64,000 bases of DNA from Moorena sp. SIOASIH (lineage in GTDB: Bacteria > Cyanobacteriota > Cyanobacteriia > Cyanobacteriales > Coleofasciculaceae): assembly GCF_010671925.1 (NCBI RefSeq), contig NZ_JAAHIH010000005.1:868001-932000 (forward strand), given 5' to 3'. Positions 1 to 8,936 of this stretch are shown here, piece by piece. The notes below the pieces were generated by a model. The model saw only the letters and a program-made list of their open reading frames with translations, searched no databases and was not told the origin of the DNA. How positions within the stretch are numbered: the first letter of the stretch is position 1; each line of letters starts with the position of its first letter. Made by a program: the position numbers and the translations under genes.

Positions 1-499
1 TATCTACATATAGATGGTTATTTGATAGATGGTTATTTGATAGGTTTTTGTTTGACTAAGGCTTTGGATTTAACTCTATCATAGAGCTGGTATTTTATCT
101 TACTCCAGTAGGTTAGGTCTCCGTCTTAGGGTGACTTATTCCCTTTGAGGTTTATATGTCCGTTTTTATTCCAGGAGACTGGCTTCAACGCCCTTTTGAC
201 TAATTCCTTAGCCGAGTGACGGTTCTGCTTTTCTCCTGATTGAAGACTTTGAAGGCACGGTTTCTAAGGAACCAGAGGGAGTGTCTTGCACTGTCCATTT
301 TGCAGGAGCGGTGATCAGTTCGCCATCCTTTTAGAATTGGTGCAAGTTTTTCTGCCTTTATCTTAGCTGCATAATTCGACTTGTTGACAATGTTTTTGAA
401 TTTCTTTCGGAAGCCTTTGTCCTTCTCCTGAGAAGGAGTGCTACGGAACTTCCGTTGTTCGGTGCAGGGGTGGAGCTTCCAGCCATATCCATCCATCGG
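1..499 (-). pseudogene. Group II intron reverse transcriptase/maturase, C-terminal remnant
   Basis: The minus-strand translation from about 496 matches the maturase (X) domain and the start of the C-terminal region of bacterial group II intron-encoded proteins. Recognisable pieces are GWKLHPCTEQRKFRSTPS, then KKFKNIVNKSNYAAKIKAEKLAPILKGWR, HRSCKMDSARHSLWFLRNRAFKVFN. Beyond an in-frame stop near 200 the same family continues (PVSWNKNGHINLKG), then another stop, then DGDLTYWSKIKYQLYDRVKSKA. Upstream of 499 the frame meets a stop at once, and the catalytic RT domains with the YADD motif are missing. It is therefore a 5'-truncated relic with at least two nonsense codons. The HNH endonuclease part would lie beyond the window edge. 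No intact intron RNA domain V/VI was identified. Confidence 0.8.
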
Positions 500-1002
500 T
501 GATTAGTTTCGATTAGTTAGTCTTTGGGTACTAACCTATATCATAACCTGGTGTTCGCCACCAGTTTCTAGCTATAAGGAGGTACACTAGCTCAACCAAT
601 CATCCAGAGGTTTTCCTCAGCAGAAGCGTCCCAAGGATATATAGCAGAAGTCAGAAGTCAGAAGTCAGAAGTCAGAAGTCAAACTCTTGCGCTTACTTAG
701 GTTTGAGACTTTTGTCATGTCCGCGCCTGCCCTGGCGACTGCTATAACCTGCTTTCGGCACCCCTACGGGAAGGCATCCAAAGCATCTATAGTATTGTGG
801 CAAGTATTGTGGCAATTTGGGTAAGCCATTGAAGCCTTTTGCATGGAAGCCTTTTGCCTTAGTTTAGTAATAGTGTTGCTATGGTGGATTACCCAAAGCT
901 CAACTTAAGGAACAATTTCAAGATACTCTATAGCTTATGTATGTAAGCATTCAGCTAAGGCCAATAGGCGCTATAGCTGATGCGCGAATGGTGTTAGGTT
1001 AG
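500..1002. other. Intergenic stretch with dispersed repeats
   Basis: No convincing gene. It holds one copy of a TATAGCAG-ended repeat (639-746), a GTAAGCATTCAGC repeat end near 928-943, and AT-rich filler. Confidence 0.6.
639..746. repeat. Dispersed repeat with TATAGCAG inverted ends, copy 1
   Basis: Starts with TATAGCAG and ends with CTGCTATA. It holds a run of AGAAGTC heptamers followed by a conserved tail (CTCTTGCGCTTACTTAG ... GTCATGTCCGCGCCTGCCC). The same unit recurs at 27152-27251 with fewer heptamers and one G/C difference in the tail. The structure is that of a short non-coding palindromic element. Confidence 0.85.
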
Positions 1003-1248
1003 CTATTTAGAACAAGGATGCTTTGCTCCGTAACGTTGCTTAGTAAAATCAATCGGTTTACCCCAAACAACGTGGAGATAATATGCCCCACGATACTTTA
1101 ATTTACCGATAGCTTCCGGCAAAAGCACACCGTTGAGCTTTGGCTGTCGCCAACGGACAGCACGATACTTACCAACAATTTTTTCGGATTTCATCTCCAA
1201 ATTTACCGGATCATTTTCATAGGTAATACCACGGTAAGTTAATTTCAT
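1003..1248 (-). CDS. DUF4278 family small protein
   Basis: An 81-residue protein opening MKLTYRGITYE, with a second KLKYRGAYY box near residue 50. The MKLTYRG...Y opening and repeated KYRG boxes are typical of the small cyanobacterial DUF4278 family, whose function is unknown. The ATG at 1248 is preceded by an AGAGGA ribosome-binding site about 7 bases upstream. No signal peptide or membrane segment is visible. It stands alone on the minus strand between repeat-rich stretches. Family assignment is fairly secure; no function can be given. Confidence 0.72.
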   Translation of the reverse strand: MKLTYRGITYENDPVNLEMKSEKIVGKYRAVRWRQPKLNGVLLPEAIGKLKYRGAYYLHVVWGKPIDFTKQRYGAKHPCSK

Positions 1249-1586
1249 TATTTTATCCTCTTAATTGTTTGTTCTATCTGTAATTGATTACTCCAAGTCA
1301 GAGCCTATACTTAGATAATTCCCGAAAGTTAGACTAACGGAACAGTAAGCATTCAGCCTAGAGCTATCAGCTATCCGCTGATTGAAGGTTATCCAAGATA
1401 ACTGATGTACTCGCTCCCCTCAGCCAAATTCATAAGTTTGAATTTATTGAAAAACTCACTGCTGAAGTGCTGATATATCAATGCTTACAAGTAACAAATC
1501 TGGTTGAGTGACTTTACTCCTAAAATCCTTGATTTTATGTAGAGAGCAGTTGAGCGGTAGCGAAACCCAAGCAAATTATTGCCAAG
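1249..1586. other. Intergenic stretch with repeat fragments
   Basis: Contains a partial GTAAGCATTCAGC element (about 1346-1385) and the hairpin-like GTTATCCAAGATAAC near 1388. I see no gene in it. Confidence 0.5.
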
Positions 1587-1835
1587 GTGGGTTTCACTAT
1601 GTTAAAATCAACCCTGGAAGCCATAAAAGTCAGTCAACCAGGTAAAAAAATTACCGAAACAGCAAGAAAATTAACTAACTATCATCCTGAAGATACCCAA
1701 GCTGCTGTAGTTTGGAATATCAATCAGGCTTGCTCCCTTAGCTACCTTCTTATTGGTCAATTGATCATCAGGACATTAGAAAATTTGGCTATCGGATTTT
1801 CCGTTGAGAAACCAGCAATTAGGGCATCTTGCTGA
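1587..1835 (+). CDS. Small hypothetical ORF, unrecognised
   Basis: An 82-codon ORF (MGFTMLKSTLEAIKVSQPGKK...) that I cannot assign to a family. The first 45 residues have normal composition, with a possible inner start at MLKSTLEA. The last residues run towards a genomic palindromic repeat at about 1850, which suggests a truncated or eroded gene. There is a weak GGTGG before the start. It may not be expressed. Confidence 0.25.
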   Translation: MGFTMLKSTLEAIKVSQPGKKITETARKLTNYHPEDTQAAVVWNINQACSLSYLLIGQLIIRTLENLAIGFSVEKPAIRASC

Positions 1836-1849
1836 TAGTGTGGCAGTAC

Positions 1850-1905
1850 GTTCGCGTAGCGTGGCCTACGGCCAATCGCGTAGCGGCTCCAAAGGAGCAT
1901 CGCAT
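1850..1905. repeat. GCG-rich palindromic repeat (TTCGCGTAGCGTGGCC...GCCAATCGCGTAGCG)
   Basis: A copy of the short palindrome built from CGCGTAGCG and GGCCNNNGGCC. It overlaps the 3' end of the GH116 gene and supplies its stop codon. Relatives occur at 12480, 12580, 12950, 14042, 17395, 19880-19985, 31016, 40411, 44680, 45257-45352, 59615 and 59930. Confidence 0.8.
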
Positions 1906-4400
1906 AAGGGTACATAACGCCCGCCATTACCTGTCTTTTTCTCGTTGGTATTATCCTTCAGCATTAAATAAACTGCCCAAATCCCCATGGCTCGCAAATA
2001 GTGACTAGCCCGGAATGTCCCTACTGCTGTAATCGCTTCTGGTGTCCTAAATTGCAAGCCATGATCATAAACCTGCCTCACCACTGCTTCAGTCATACGT
2101 AAAGCTTCATCTTTCATCCCTTGCTGAATCAGAAATGCTGCTAATCCAAAATTAATTCCTGTCCATACTTCGATTGGATGAGTAGCATCGGGATCTTCTG
2201 GTGTGCCATCGGGTCTGACTCCATTAGCTGCTCCCAGTTTACCCTGATGGAACTTTAAAAAACAGGCATCATACACAGTCTTGAGGGCTGAGAGAGTACA
2301 CTCTGGTGGCACAATATCCGGTAATCCCAGTAACTGAGCATAAAATTGACCACATAACTGGTCTGCCATCACCACATCTGAGCCACTTTCACTATCTAGT
2401 TGATAGTACTGCCCATTCCACAGCTTTTCTTGATAAATTGGCATAGCTTGTGCTAACCACTGGCGATAGCAGTCAATGGTTTCTTGAATGGACTCTAGCT
2501 CAGGTACTTCTACTAATGGGGATGTTGGTGGATAATTCTTGGTCAGAATTTCTCCAATTGCGATCGCACTCTCCAAAGCCGCTAACCACAACCCCCCACA
2601 GTAAGCACTTACTCCCTGCAATCGCCAATCATCAAAGGTTTGATCTGGTGCCCCATAGTTTTCTGGTATGCCATCTCCATCTTGGTCAAACCCCTTGAGA
2701 TAAGCCAGTGCCTTGACAATGGATGACCAGCACTCCCACAATAAATCTATATCTGTAGCGCTAGATAAAACAAAATCCCTATAGACTTGTAAAACAAAGT
2801 CACTGGCTAAATCCTTCCACTGGTTACAATCCTGGTAGCTAGTATAATTCGTCTGTTGCCAAGGATGCTCATTGGGCGCTCCTAGGTCATGGGGAGTAGC
2901 ATCCGCAATTTTACGGACAGCTTGAGCTTGGTTGTAACCAATAATACGTATTGTTTCATCGCTGGTCGGGATAGCCCGGGCAAAGGCTTCTAGCACCGCT
3001 TTATCCAGTTTCGGCCACAGCATTGCTAGGGCAAAAGAACCATAGAGCCGCACATCCAGGCTTTCGTACCAACGGTAATCTAGACATTCTAATACACCAA
3101 ACTGTCCAATCGGGTCAAGTTCAGTTGCTGCTGTCCACAGAGTACCGCCATCCGTGAGCAAGTAAAGCTCATTAAACAAGGCCATCTTGAACCAATGGGG
3201 TAAATCCTGCTGATTTAAGACCGGTTCTTGCCATGATTCAATTTGTTCTCGCCACAGATCATGGTGCTTGAGAGCAGTGCGCACCATTGACCAGCCATTA
3301 TTACCGTTGCGTCCAAAAAAGTCCGTGTATCTCCGGTAATAGTTAATACCTAATTTAAATTCTGTCACCGGGAAGTCCCAAGCCAGGATAAAGGGAATTT
3401 TGCGGGTTTTACCTGGACGAAGAGTGAAGCGAATTGCGATCGCGCACGCAATTTGTTCTCCTGGTGCCGCTGGAGTTTCATCTTGATGGTCTACCAAGCT
3501 ACCATCCGTAGCAAACGTATCCCAAACCTCAGCACCATCACCCACTGGATTCCAGCGACCGTGGTAAAACACTTCCATACTGGGATTAGTAACTGTAGCC
3601 AGGCATAATTGCCCTTCCCCTTCTTTAATCTCATCCCCCAGTCTCACCCGGTCTAGAACAAATCCGACCCGATAGTGATCCACAATCCACTGATTCAAAT
3701 TCCCCGTACTATCTCCCCACCGAGGCTGGTACTCATACACCGGACTACCATCATCTCTTACCCGCACCTCTGGGTTTTTAATCGCATTGGTAAACCAACC
3801 CACCATATTCTGCCAAGTGAGCATGATGCTAATGGTAATGGGGGTATCAGTAGGGTTGTGAGCCGTCCACTCAAACACCGCCACTGGGTAACTACTTTCC
3901 TGATAACATCCTGCCCAAATCGGAGAAAACTGCTCACAGGTTAGTTCAGTCTGAAAAACATTTTCATAGGTAAACCAACTGCGAGGATACAAAGCATGGT
4001 AGTGACCAGAAACCTCTGACGTGTTTTCCTCACCTTTGCCTTGTGTTGGATACCATTGCCAAGAGCCCAGCTTACCATCCTCTGGTGGTTGAGTACATAA
4101 AGCATAAGCCTGGGCTAGAGAATGCTCTGGTTGTTCAAATACACTAAATTGACAAGCGGGAAGGCTTTTAAAGATGTGTTCTCCCCCATCTAAGTGCCAT
4201 AAATTAAAATCACCTCGGGGAGAGCGACCAATACAACCAGCACCAAATCCCCCCAAAGGCATGCCGTGCCAGGGACCATCATCAAGATTACTTGGGTAAC
4301 GGACAGTATAAGGGTTATCCCAGCCTAGTCCTAGGGGACGTTGCCAGCTACACTCAGGAATTTTTGGGCGTGGTGGTTGATAGATCATTACAGGAATCAC
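1866..4400 (-). CDS. GH116 family beta-glucosidase / glucosylceramidase-like glycosidase
   Basis: An 844-residue protein of the GBA2-like GH116 family (DUF608 catalytic domain), predicted to hydrolyse beta-glucosides such as glucosylceramide-type glycolipids. The N-terminal beta-sandwich shows the WHGMPLGGFGAGCIGRSPRGDF signature at about residues 44-64. The alpha-barrel carries the nucleophile glutamate in FGVLECLDYRWYESLDVR (about E438) and the acid/base aspartate in PDQTFDDW (about D586). Both match the positions known in TxGH116 and GBA2. No signal peptide is visible, so it is probably cytoplasmic. The frame opens with GTG at 4400; an ATG four codons later is an alternative. The ABC transporter stop is at 4404, so the two are probably co-transcribed. 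The last dozen residues (CDAPLEPLRDWP) and the stop derive from a genomic palindromic repeat. Substrate is inferred from the family only. Confidence 0.92.
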   Translation of the reverse strand: MIPVMIYQPPRPKIPECSWQRPLGLGWDNPYTVRYPSNLDDGPWHGMPLGGFGAGCIGRSPRGDFNLWHLDGGEHIFKSLPACQFSVFEQPEHSLAQAYALCTQPPEDGKLGSWQWYPTQGKGEENTSEVSGHYHALYPRSWFTYENVFQTELTCEQFSPIWAGCYQESSYPVAVFEWTAHNPTDTPITISIMLTWQNMVGWFTNAIKNPEVRVRDDGSPVYEYQPRWGDSTGNLNQWIVDHYRVGFVLDRVRLGDEIKEGEGQLCLATVTNPSMEVFYHGRWNPVGDGAEVWDTFATDGSLVDHQDETPAAPGEQIACAIAIRFTLRPGKTRKIPFILAWDFPVTEFKLGINYYRRYTDFFGRNGNNGWSMVRTALKHHDLWREQIESWQEPVLNQQDLPHWFKMALFNELYLLTDGGTLWTAATELDPIGQFGVLECLDYRWYESLDVRLYGSFALAMLWPKLDKAVLEAFARAIPTSDETIRIIGYNQAQAVRKIADATPHDLGAPNEHPWQQTNYTSYQDCNQWKDLASDFVLQVYRDFVLSSATDIDLLWECWSSIVKALAYLKGFDQDGDGIPENYGAPDQTFDDWRLQGVSAYCGGLWLAALESAIAIGEILTKNYPPTSPLVEVPELESIQETIDCYRQWLAQAMPIYQEKLWNGQYYQLDSESGSDVVMADQLCGQFYAQLLGLPDIVPPECTLSALKTVYDACFLKFHQGKLGAANGVRPDGTPEDPDATHPIEVWTGINFGLAAFLIQQGMKDEALRMTEAVVRQVYDHGLQFRTPEAITAVGTFRASHYLRAMGIWAVYLMLKDNTNEKKTGNGGRYVPLCDAPLEPLRDWP

Positions 4401-4403
4401 AAA

Positions 4404-6440
4404 TCAGGCTATTGATTTTATAGTTGAGCTTTCTTCTAAATACTCCAACGTTTTAAGCAGACGAACTGCTGATTGATAGGCTTCTTCAGTTAATTCCTGA
4501 CGTTCCTGAGAGCTATCAACTAGGTCATTGACCACTAACTGCAAGCAAACAATCATTGGGGTCAGGTGAGTTCGTACTTCATGGGAGGTATTGACTAACT
4601 CCTTTTTGACCACATTTTTAACCTCTCCATTGCTATTGTGCTCAAACTGCATCTTGTACAAACGAGAGTAGTAACCCTCCTTCCTAAGCAGTTCCTCATG
4701 GGTGCCAATCTCAACCACTTGCCCTTTGTCCATAACCACGATTTGATCAGCTTTTTGGATCGTGGACAGTCGGTGAGCAATCACTACCGTTGTGCGATCG
4801 CGGCAGAGTTCGTCAATAGCTTGTTGTACTAGCCGTTCGGAAACCGTATCTAAGGCACTGGTTGCTTCATCTAAAATTAAAATATCTGGATTGCGCAGCA
4901 GCGCCCGGGCAATGGCCATGCGTTGGCGTTGTCCACCGGATAACAGTACACCACGATCCCCTACTTGGGTATCAAACCCGTCGGGTAATTCAATGATAAA
5001 TTCATAGGCATTAGCTCGTTTCGCTGCTGCCATAATATCTGCCTCGGTAACATCTTTCATTCCATAAGCAATATTGTTGCGCACGGAATTATTAAATAAA
5101 AACGTATCCTGACTGACAACCCCCATAGCTTGTCTGAGGGAACGGATATCGTAATCCCTCAAATCTGTGCCATCGATGGTGATTCGTCCTTCAACTGGGT
5201 CATAAAATCGTGGCAACAAATCTGCCAAAGTTGACTTACCGGCACCGGAAGCACCCACCAATGCCATAGTAGTGCCTTTGGGAATCGACAAATTCACCCC
5301 ATTGAGTACCAAATCCTCATGACCAGGATAGGCAAACGATAGATTTTCTATGCGAATTTCTTGGGATACCTTGGTGTAGATATTTTTGCCATTGGTCATA
5401 ATCGGTTTGTTGTCTCGCCGCAAAAAATCAGCCACGATTGCTGTACTAGCAGACACATTAGCAAACCGACTTCTTTGCCCATTCAACTGACTGATTACTG
5501 GTAACAAACGGAATAGTAAGAATAAATAAATCCCCAAAACAGTAGAGATTGCTTCCAGTTCTTCTGCTGAACTATCTTGCAACAGGAGATTTTTGCCCAC
5601 AAAGACGATGGCTAAAATTGCCAATATTCCCGAAACTTCATTAATGGGGTTAATTGCCGCAAAATTAGCCTGGGATTGAAATTCAGCCTGTTCACGTTCA
5701 TCAATAACTTTTTCAATCCGTTGATATTCATCTTGTTCATTACTAACTGATTTGATTAACCGAATTCCCGTTAATATTTCCAGTAATGATCCTGAATATT
5801 TTCTGGATTTTTCTGATAGAATTTTACCAAATTGCTTAGACCGCCTAACAAAAACTTGATTAATAATGAAGACGCCCAATAATAAAATACTTGTTGCAAT
5901 AGTTAATTGCCAGGAAATCGAGATTAGAAGAAATACAAATACCAAAATGGTGATTACCGTCGTAAATAATTGAATGGCAATTTTAATGGCATTGGCGGCT
6001 CGACCAATTTCTTGACTAATCCGATTGATAATATCACCAATTTTAGTCTTAGCATAAAAATCAATATCCACATCCAAGAGTAATTTAATCCCTTCTTTAC
6101 GAAAGGTATTAATTAATTTTTTGGAGAAATGGGTAGACACTAAGATATTGACATAGTTAGCTACATTTTTCAGGACAATCGCTAAGAGAACTACAAGTAC
6201 CATGATCAGCAAGCGATTGCCCCCTTCAAACCCCTCAAAAAGAGCCATGGTTTTCTGAATGATAGGGGGGGCTTTGCTTAGATCTAGTTTCTTTTGACCT
6301 AAAAACTCCAGCACTAACGGCACAATTATGGTTGTACCGACACTATTAAACATGGCACTGGAAAATCCCAGCAAGACAGTCAAGACAATCAAGATAGGAT
6401 GGCGTAGTGCGTAGCTAAGGAGTAATCGATTAGGAGACAT
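4404..6440 (-). CDS. MsbA-like ABC exporter (fused permease-ATPase) with HisKA-like tail
   Basis: A 678-residue half-transporter. Residues 1-330 form a six-helix exporter domain. Residues about 360-600 form the nucleotide-binding domain with Walker A GASGAGKST (about 395), the signature LSGGQRQRMAIARAL, Walker B ILILDEATSALD and the H-loop IAHRLST. This architecture exports lipids or other hydrophobic substrates as a dimer. The C-terminal 65 residues are unusual: NTSHEVRTHLTPMI followed by a second helix (EEAYQSAVRLLKTLEYLEE) resembles the helix-hairpin phosphoacceptor (HisKA) domain of histidine kinases, with no kinase ATPase domain after it. It lies between the glycosyltransferase and the GH116 gene on the same strand, which suggests a glycolipid flippase. 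The substrate is not determined. Confidence 0.93.
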   Translation of the reverse strand: MSPNRLLLSYALRHPILIVLTVLLGFSSAMFNSVGTTIIVPLVLEFLGQKKLDLSKAPPIIQKTMALFEGFEGGNRLLIMVLVVLLAIVLKNVANYVNILVSTHFSKKLINTFRKEGIKLLLDVDIDFYAKTKIGDIINRISQEIGRAANAIKIAIQLFTTVITILVFVFLLISISWQLTIATSILLLGVFIINQVFVRRSKQFGKILSEKSRKYSGSLLEILTGIRLIKSVSNEQDEYQRIEKVIDEREQAEFQSQANFAAINPINEVSGILAILAIVFVGKNLLLQDSSAEELEAISTVLGIYLFLLFRLLPVISQLNGQRSRFANVSASTAIVADFLRRDNKPIMTNGKNIYTKVSQEIRIENLSFAYPGHEDLVLNGVNLSIPKGTTMALVGASGAGKSTLADLLPRFYDPVEGRITIDGTDLRDYDIRSLRQAMGVVSQDTFLFNNSVRNNIAYGMKDVTEADIMAAAKRANAYEFIIELPDGFDTQVGDRGVLLSGGQRQRMAIARALLRNPDILILDEATSALDTVSERLVQQAIDELCRDRTTVVIAHRLSTIQKADQIVVMDKGQVVEIGTHEELLRKEGYYSRLYKMQFEHNSNGEVKNVVKKELVNTSHEVRTHLTPMIVCLQLVVNDLVDSSQERQELTEEAYQSAVRLLKTLEYLEESSTIKSIA

Positions 6441-6582
6441 GATTACTGTTTTTTTATTGTTGAGTGTTGACTGTTGACTGTTGGTATAGGGGAAGACTTA
6501 CGTATGCTCCATTCAAGCATAAACAGTCAACAAAAAAGCTGTTAGTTAGTGAGCAAAATTATATGTTGAACAGCTTAGCAGA

Positions 6583-7740
6583 TTATAAATCAGCAATAAC
6601 ATCTGCAAGAACTGCCGCCATGGCATCAACACTATGGTACTTCACACATAGCTCCCTGGCTTGAAGTCCTTTATGATTGGCAGCATCTAGATTCTGAAAT
6701 ATCTGTTGAATCCCCTCAGCTAGTTGTTGTGGCGAACTAGGCTCAACCAGATAACCGGTATCACCTAAAATTGTTGGGATATCCCCAACACGGGTAGACA
6801 AAACTGGCTTAGCCATTGCCATACCATCTGTCAATTTTAAGGGAAACTGAGCTCTAGCCGCCAGAGTATCTCGCTGGGGAACCACCACAATATGAGCCGC
6901 TGACACGACCTCTGGCATTTCTTCGACTGGGGTTCTGGGCAATTTAAGAATCCAACGTCCCCATTTTTTGATCAGTTGTTGATCATAATCATCATAGGGA
7001 CTGCCTCCGACAATCACCAATCTTAAGTCTGGCTGATTGAGATACTCTAGCGCTACTAAAACATCTTCAACTCCTTTGTGGGGTCGTGGCGCACCAGGAA
7101 ACATTAACACCCGATACTCCGATAACCCATAACGCTTGCGGCTGAGTTCTGGGTCATAGTGCTGGGGGTCAAACAGATCGGTATCTTTACCATTGGATAG
7201 ATAGACACCACCGAAGCGTTCCTTGAGAAACTGAGTATCTATAGTGATAGCATCAGCATAATTGACGAAGTTTTCTAGCCATTTGATATACAGGGGATGG
7301 TCTGGATATCTCAATTGACCATCTTTGGTAAGAATATCCCTACCGAACTGTTTAAGGGTTGGACGATACTGCCATTGGTCGCCACCATACCAACTTAGCT
7401 CCCAATCATCCATATCCAGGATGATTGGACGACGGCTAGTAAACTTTTTGAGCACAGACAGACCAAAACTGGTGGGTTTGGGTTTTACGGCATAGATAAT
7501 ATCGCCATCTATCTTTTTTAACAGGTCTCGGGCAGCGGTTAAGACTCCAGGATATTTACCACCAGGGACGGAAGTAATGGTAAAACCAGAAGGAGGAGTG
7601 GCATATAACTCCTTCCCAAACATAAATCCCACAATCTCTATGGCATAGTTGAGCTTTTTCAGGACTTGTCCGAGCAAAAATGCCCGGATAGCACCACCTC
7701 CGGACAAGTCACTGACAACTAAGGAAACTTTTTTGTTCAT
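6583..7740 (-). CDS. GT4-type glycosyltransferase (group 1)
   Basis: A protein of 385 residues from the ATG at 7738-7740 (MNKKVSLVVSDLSGGGAIRAFLL). It has a Rossmann-like N-domain with the glycine-rich SDLSGGGA opening. The C-domain has the GT-B features of family GT4: VLMFPGAPRPHKGVEDVLVAL, VIVGGSPYDDY, and the nucleotide-sugar region VVPQRDTLAARAQFPLKLTDGMAMAKPVLSTRVGDIPTI. The frame extends eight codons upstream to a GTG, but that GTG is inside a dispersed repeat (from 7757), so the ATG is preferred. It heads a same-strand run with the ABC exporter and GH116 hydrolase, separated from the former by about 140 bases. Sugar donor and acceptor are unknown. Confidence 0.88.
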   Translation of the reverse strand: MNKKVSLVVSDLSGGGAIRAFLLGQVLKKLNYAIEIVGFMFGKELYATPPSGFTITSVPGGKYPGVLTAARDLLKKIDGDIIYAVKPKPTSFGLSVLKKFTSRRPIILDMDDWELSWYGGDQWQYRPTLKQFGRDILTKDGQLRYPDHPLYIKWLENFVNYADAITIDTQFLKERFGGVYLSNGKDTDLFDPQHYDPELSRKRYGLSEYRVLMFPGAPRPHKGVEDVLVALEYLNQPDLRLVIVGGSPYDDYDQQLIKKWGRWILKLPRTPVEEMPEVVSAAHIVVVPQRDTLAARAQFPLKLTDGMAMAKPVLSTRVGDIPTILGDTGYLVEPSSPQQLAEGIQQIFQNLDAANHKGLQARELCVKYHSVDAMAAVLADVIADL

Positions 7741-7756
7741 CGGATTTTGATAAAAC

Positions 7757-8154
7757 TGGTACACGATACATGGTGATCAACCTCTCGTGTCAAAGTGATT
7801 AGTCCCCTTGGGTTTAGCAAGATGTCCCAATTACCACGCACTAATGGTCACTAAAGAGGGAGTAGGGAGCTTGTAGGGTGGGCAAAAACCATTTGGTTAT
7901 GCGTGAGTATTCACGATTAGATTACTTTGCCCACCCTACTAATGGTCACTCATAAGTATGGAGTTTGCCGATAATCCGAACTCGGGACGTATTCCGAAGG
8001 AGCTTGTAGGGTGGGCAAAAACCATTTGGTTATGCGTGAGTATTCATGATTAGATTACTTTGCCCACCCTACTAATGGTCACTCATAAGTATGGAGTTTT
8101 CGGATAATCCGAACTCGGGACGTATTCCGAAGTGCTTACCAGCTAAACCCTTAG
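7757..8154. repeat. Dispersed repeat (GGTACACGATACATGGTGATC...), copy with internal expansion
   Basis: The opening (GGTACACGATACATGGTGAT, then CAACCTCTCGTGT) and the end (AGTGCTTACCAGCTAAAC) match 22398-22555 closely. The 22-kb copy is about 150 bases. This one is longer because two 133-base units containing a TGTAGGGTGGGCAAA palindrome are inserted in its middle. Confidence 0.85.
7867..8132. repeat. Two tandem 133-bp units, each with a TGTAGGGTGGGCAAA palindrome
   Basis: Units 7867-7999 and 8000-8132 are nearly identical. Each contains GTAGGGTGGGCAAA ... TTTGCCCACCCTAC as an inverted repeat around a 40-base centre. A diverged single copy lies at 53284-53350. Confidence 0.9.
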
Positions 8155-8389
8155 TGCTAAGGGTCAAATCTCAGGAAGACCAACCATTACCTTTCGATTT
8201 AGATGGGGTGATTGACACTTTCCTAGATAAACACTTTTTTCAGGGAAATGGAAAATGGCGCATAGAATCAGTATTCCCGTTTCAAGTGCTATAATCTCAG
8301 GTGTGATCAACTATCATCCTTTCGAGGTGCAACTATTGGCCTTATAGCTCTCTAAACCTTGTCAAACATTATCCACTTTTTTATAATCA

Positions 8390-8740
8390 AATAAGTTAGT
8401 AACTTGTTTAACAAGGGAACACTACCGCCCAACGAAGAACTAAAAGCTAAGGCAGCTGGTCGTAAGTTAAGCGACGTAAAATAATGGACTGAGTGAAGTT
8501 ACAGTGCGGTTTGAGAGTAGGCAGCAGAGCCTCCATTAATAAAATTAGCGCAATGCTTTTGGCATTGCTTTGTCGGCAACAACCATTAGTTTTAACTAAT
8601 GCTATACCATCCTCCTATCTGCTTGTGAGTAGGTTTGTACAGGTTAAATGTTGCACACCCTAATCTAATCAAACAAAAAATCGACGAACGACACTAACCC
8701 CTAAAGCGTTGAACGTTTCAGGGGTGTGGTAGATATAAAT
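8390..8740 (+). other. Possible IS200/IS605-type element remnant (TnpB tail and right-end hairpins)
   Basis: A short open stretch reads GTLPPNEELKAKAAGRKLSDVK then stop (about 8415-8484), which resembles the C-terminal tail of cyanobacterial TnpB proteins. It is followed by the hairpins GCAATGC-TTTTG-GCATTGC and ACCCCTAAAGCGT ... ACGTTTCAGGGGT, as often found at the right ends of such elements. No catalytic motif is present. Low confidence. Confidence 0.35.
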
Positions 8741-8936
8741 TTAGAATATAGGTAAGAAGGGAAAGAAAGGAAACAGAGGGAACACAGGGAAGTAAAGGTT
8801 TATCATTGACTGTAAGCGCACCGGTACATCCGGCCAATCGCCAACCCTGTCCCTATGTCCCTACTCCATCTTTTGATTAGGCGATAATAGTTAAACTTTA
8901 AGTATACCCTACAATGGACGCCTAAGCCTAACATGC

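Larger units (their letters stand above)
7741..8389. other. Repeat-filled intergenic region
   Basis: The first part (7757-8154) is a dispersed repeat carrying an internal two-copy tandem array. A 67-codon ORF at 8091-8294 begins inside the repeat and is not credible as a gene. Confidence 0.6.

Noticed and set aside
1-499. DGR reverse transcriptase for the variable regions
   Set aside because: The fragment matches the maturase/X domain and tail of group II intron proteins and has no RT catalytic core, so it is not the missing DGR RT.
8091-8294. 67-codon ORF
   Set aside because: The start lies inside the tandem repeat and the remainder matches nothing.
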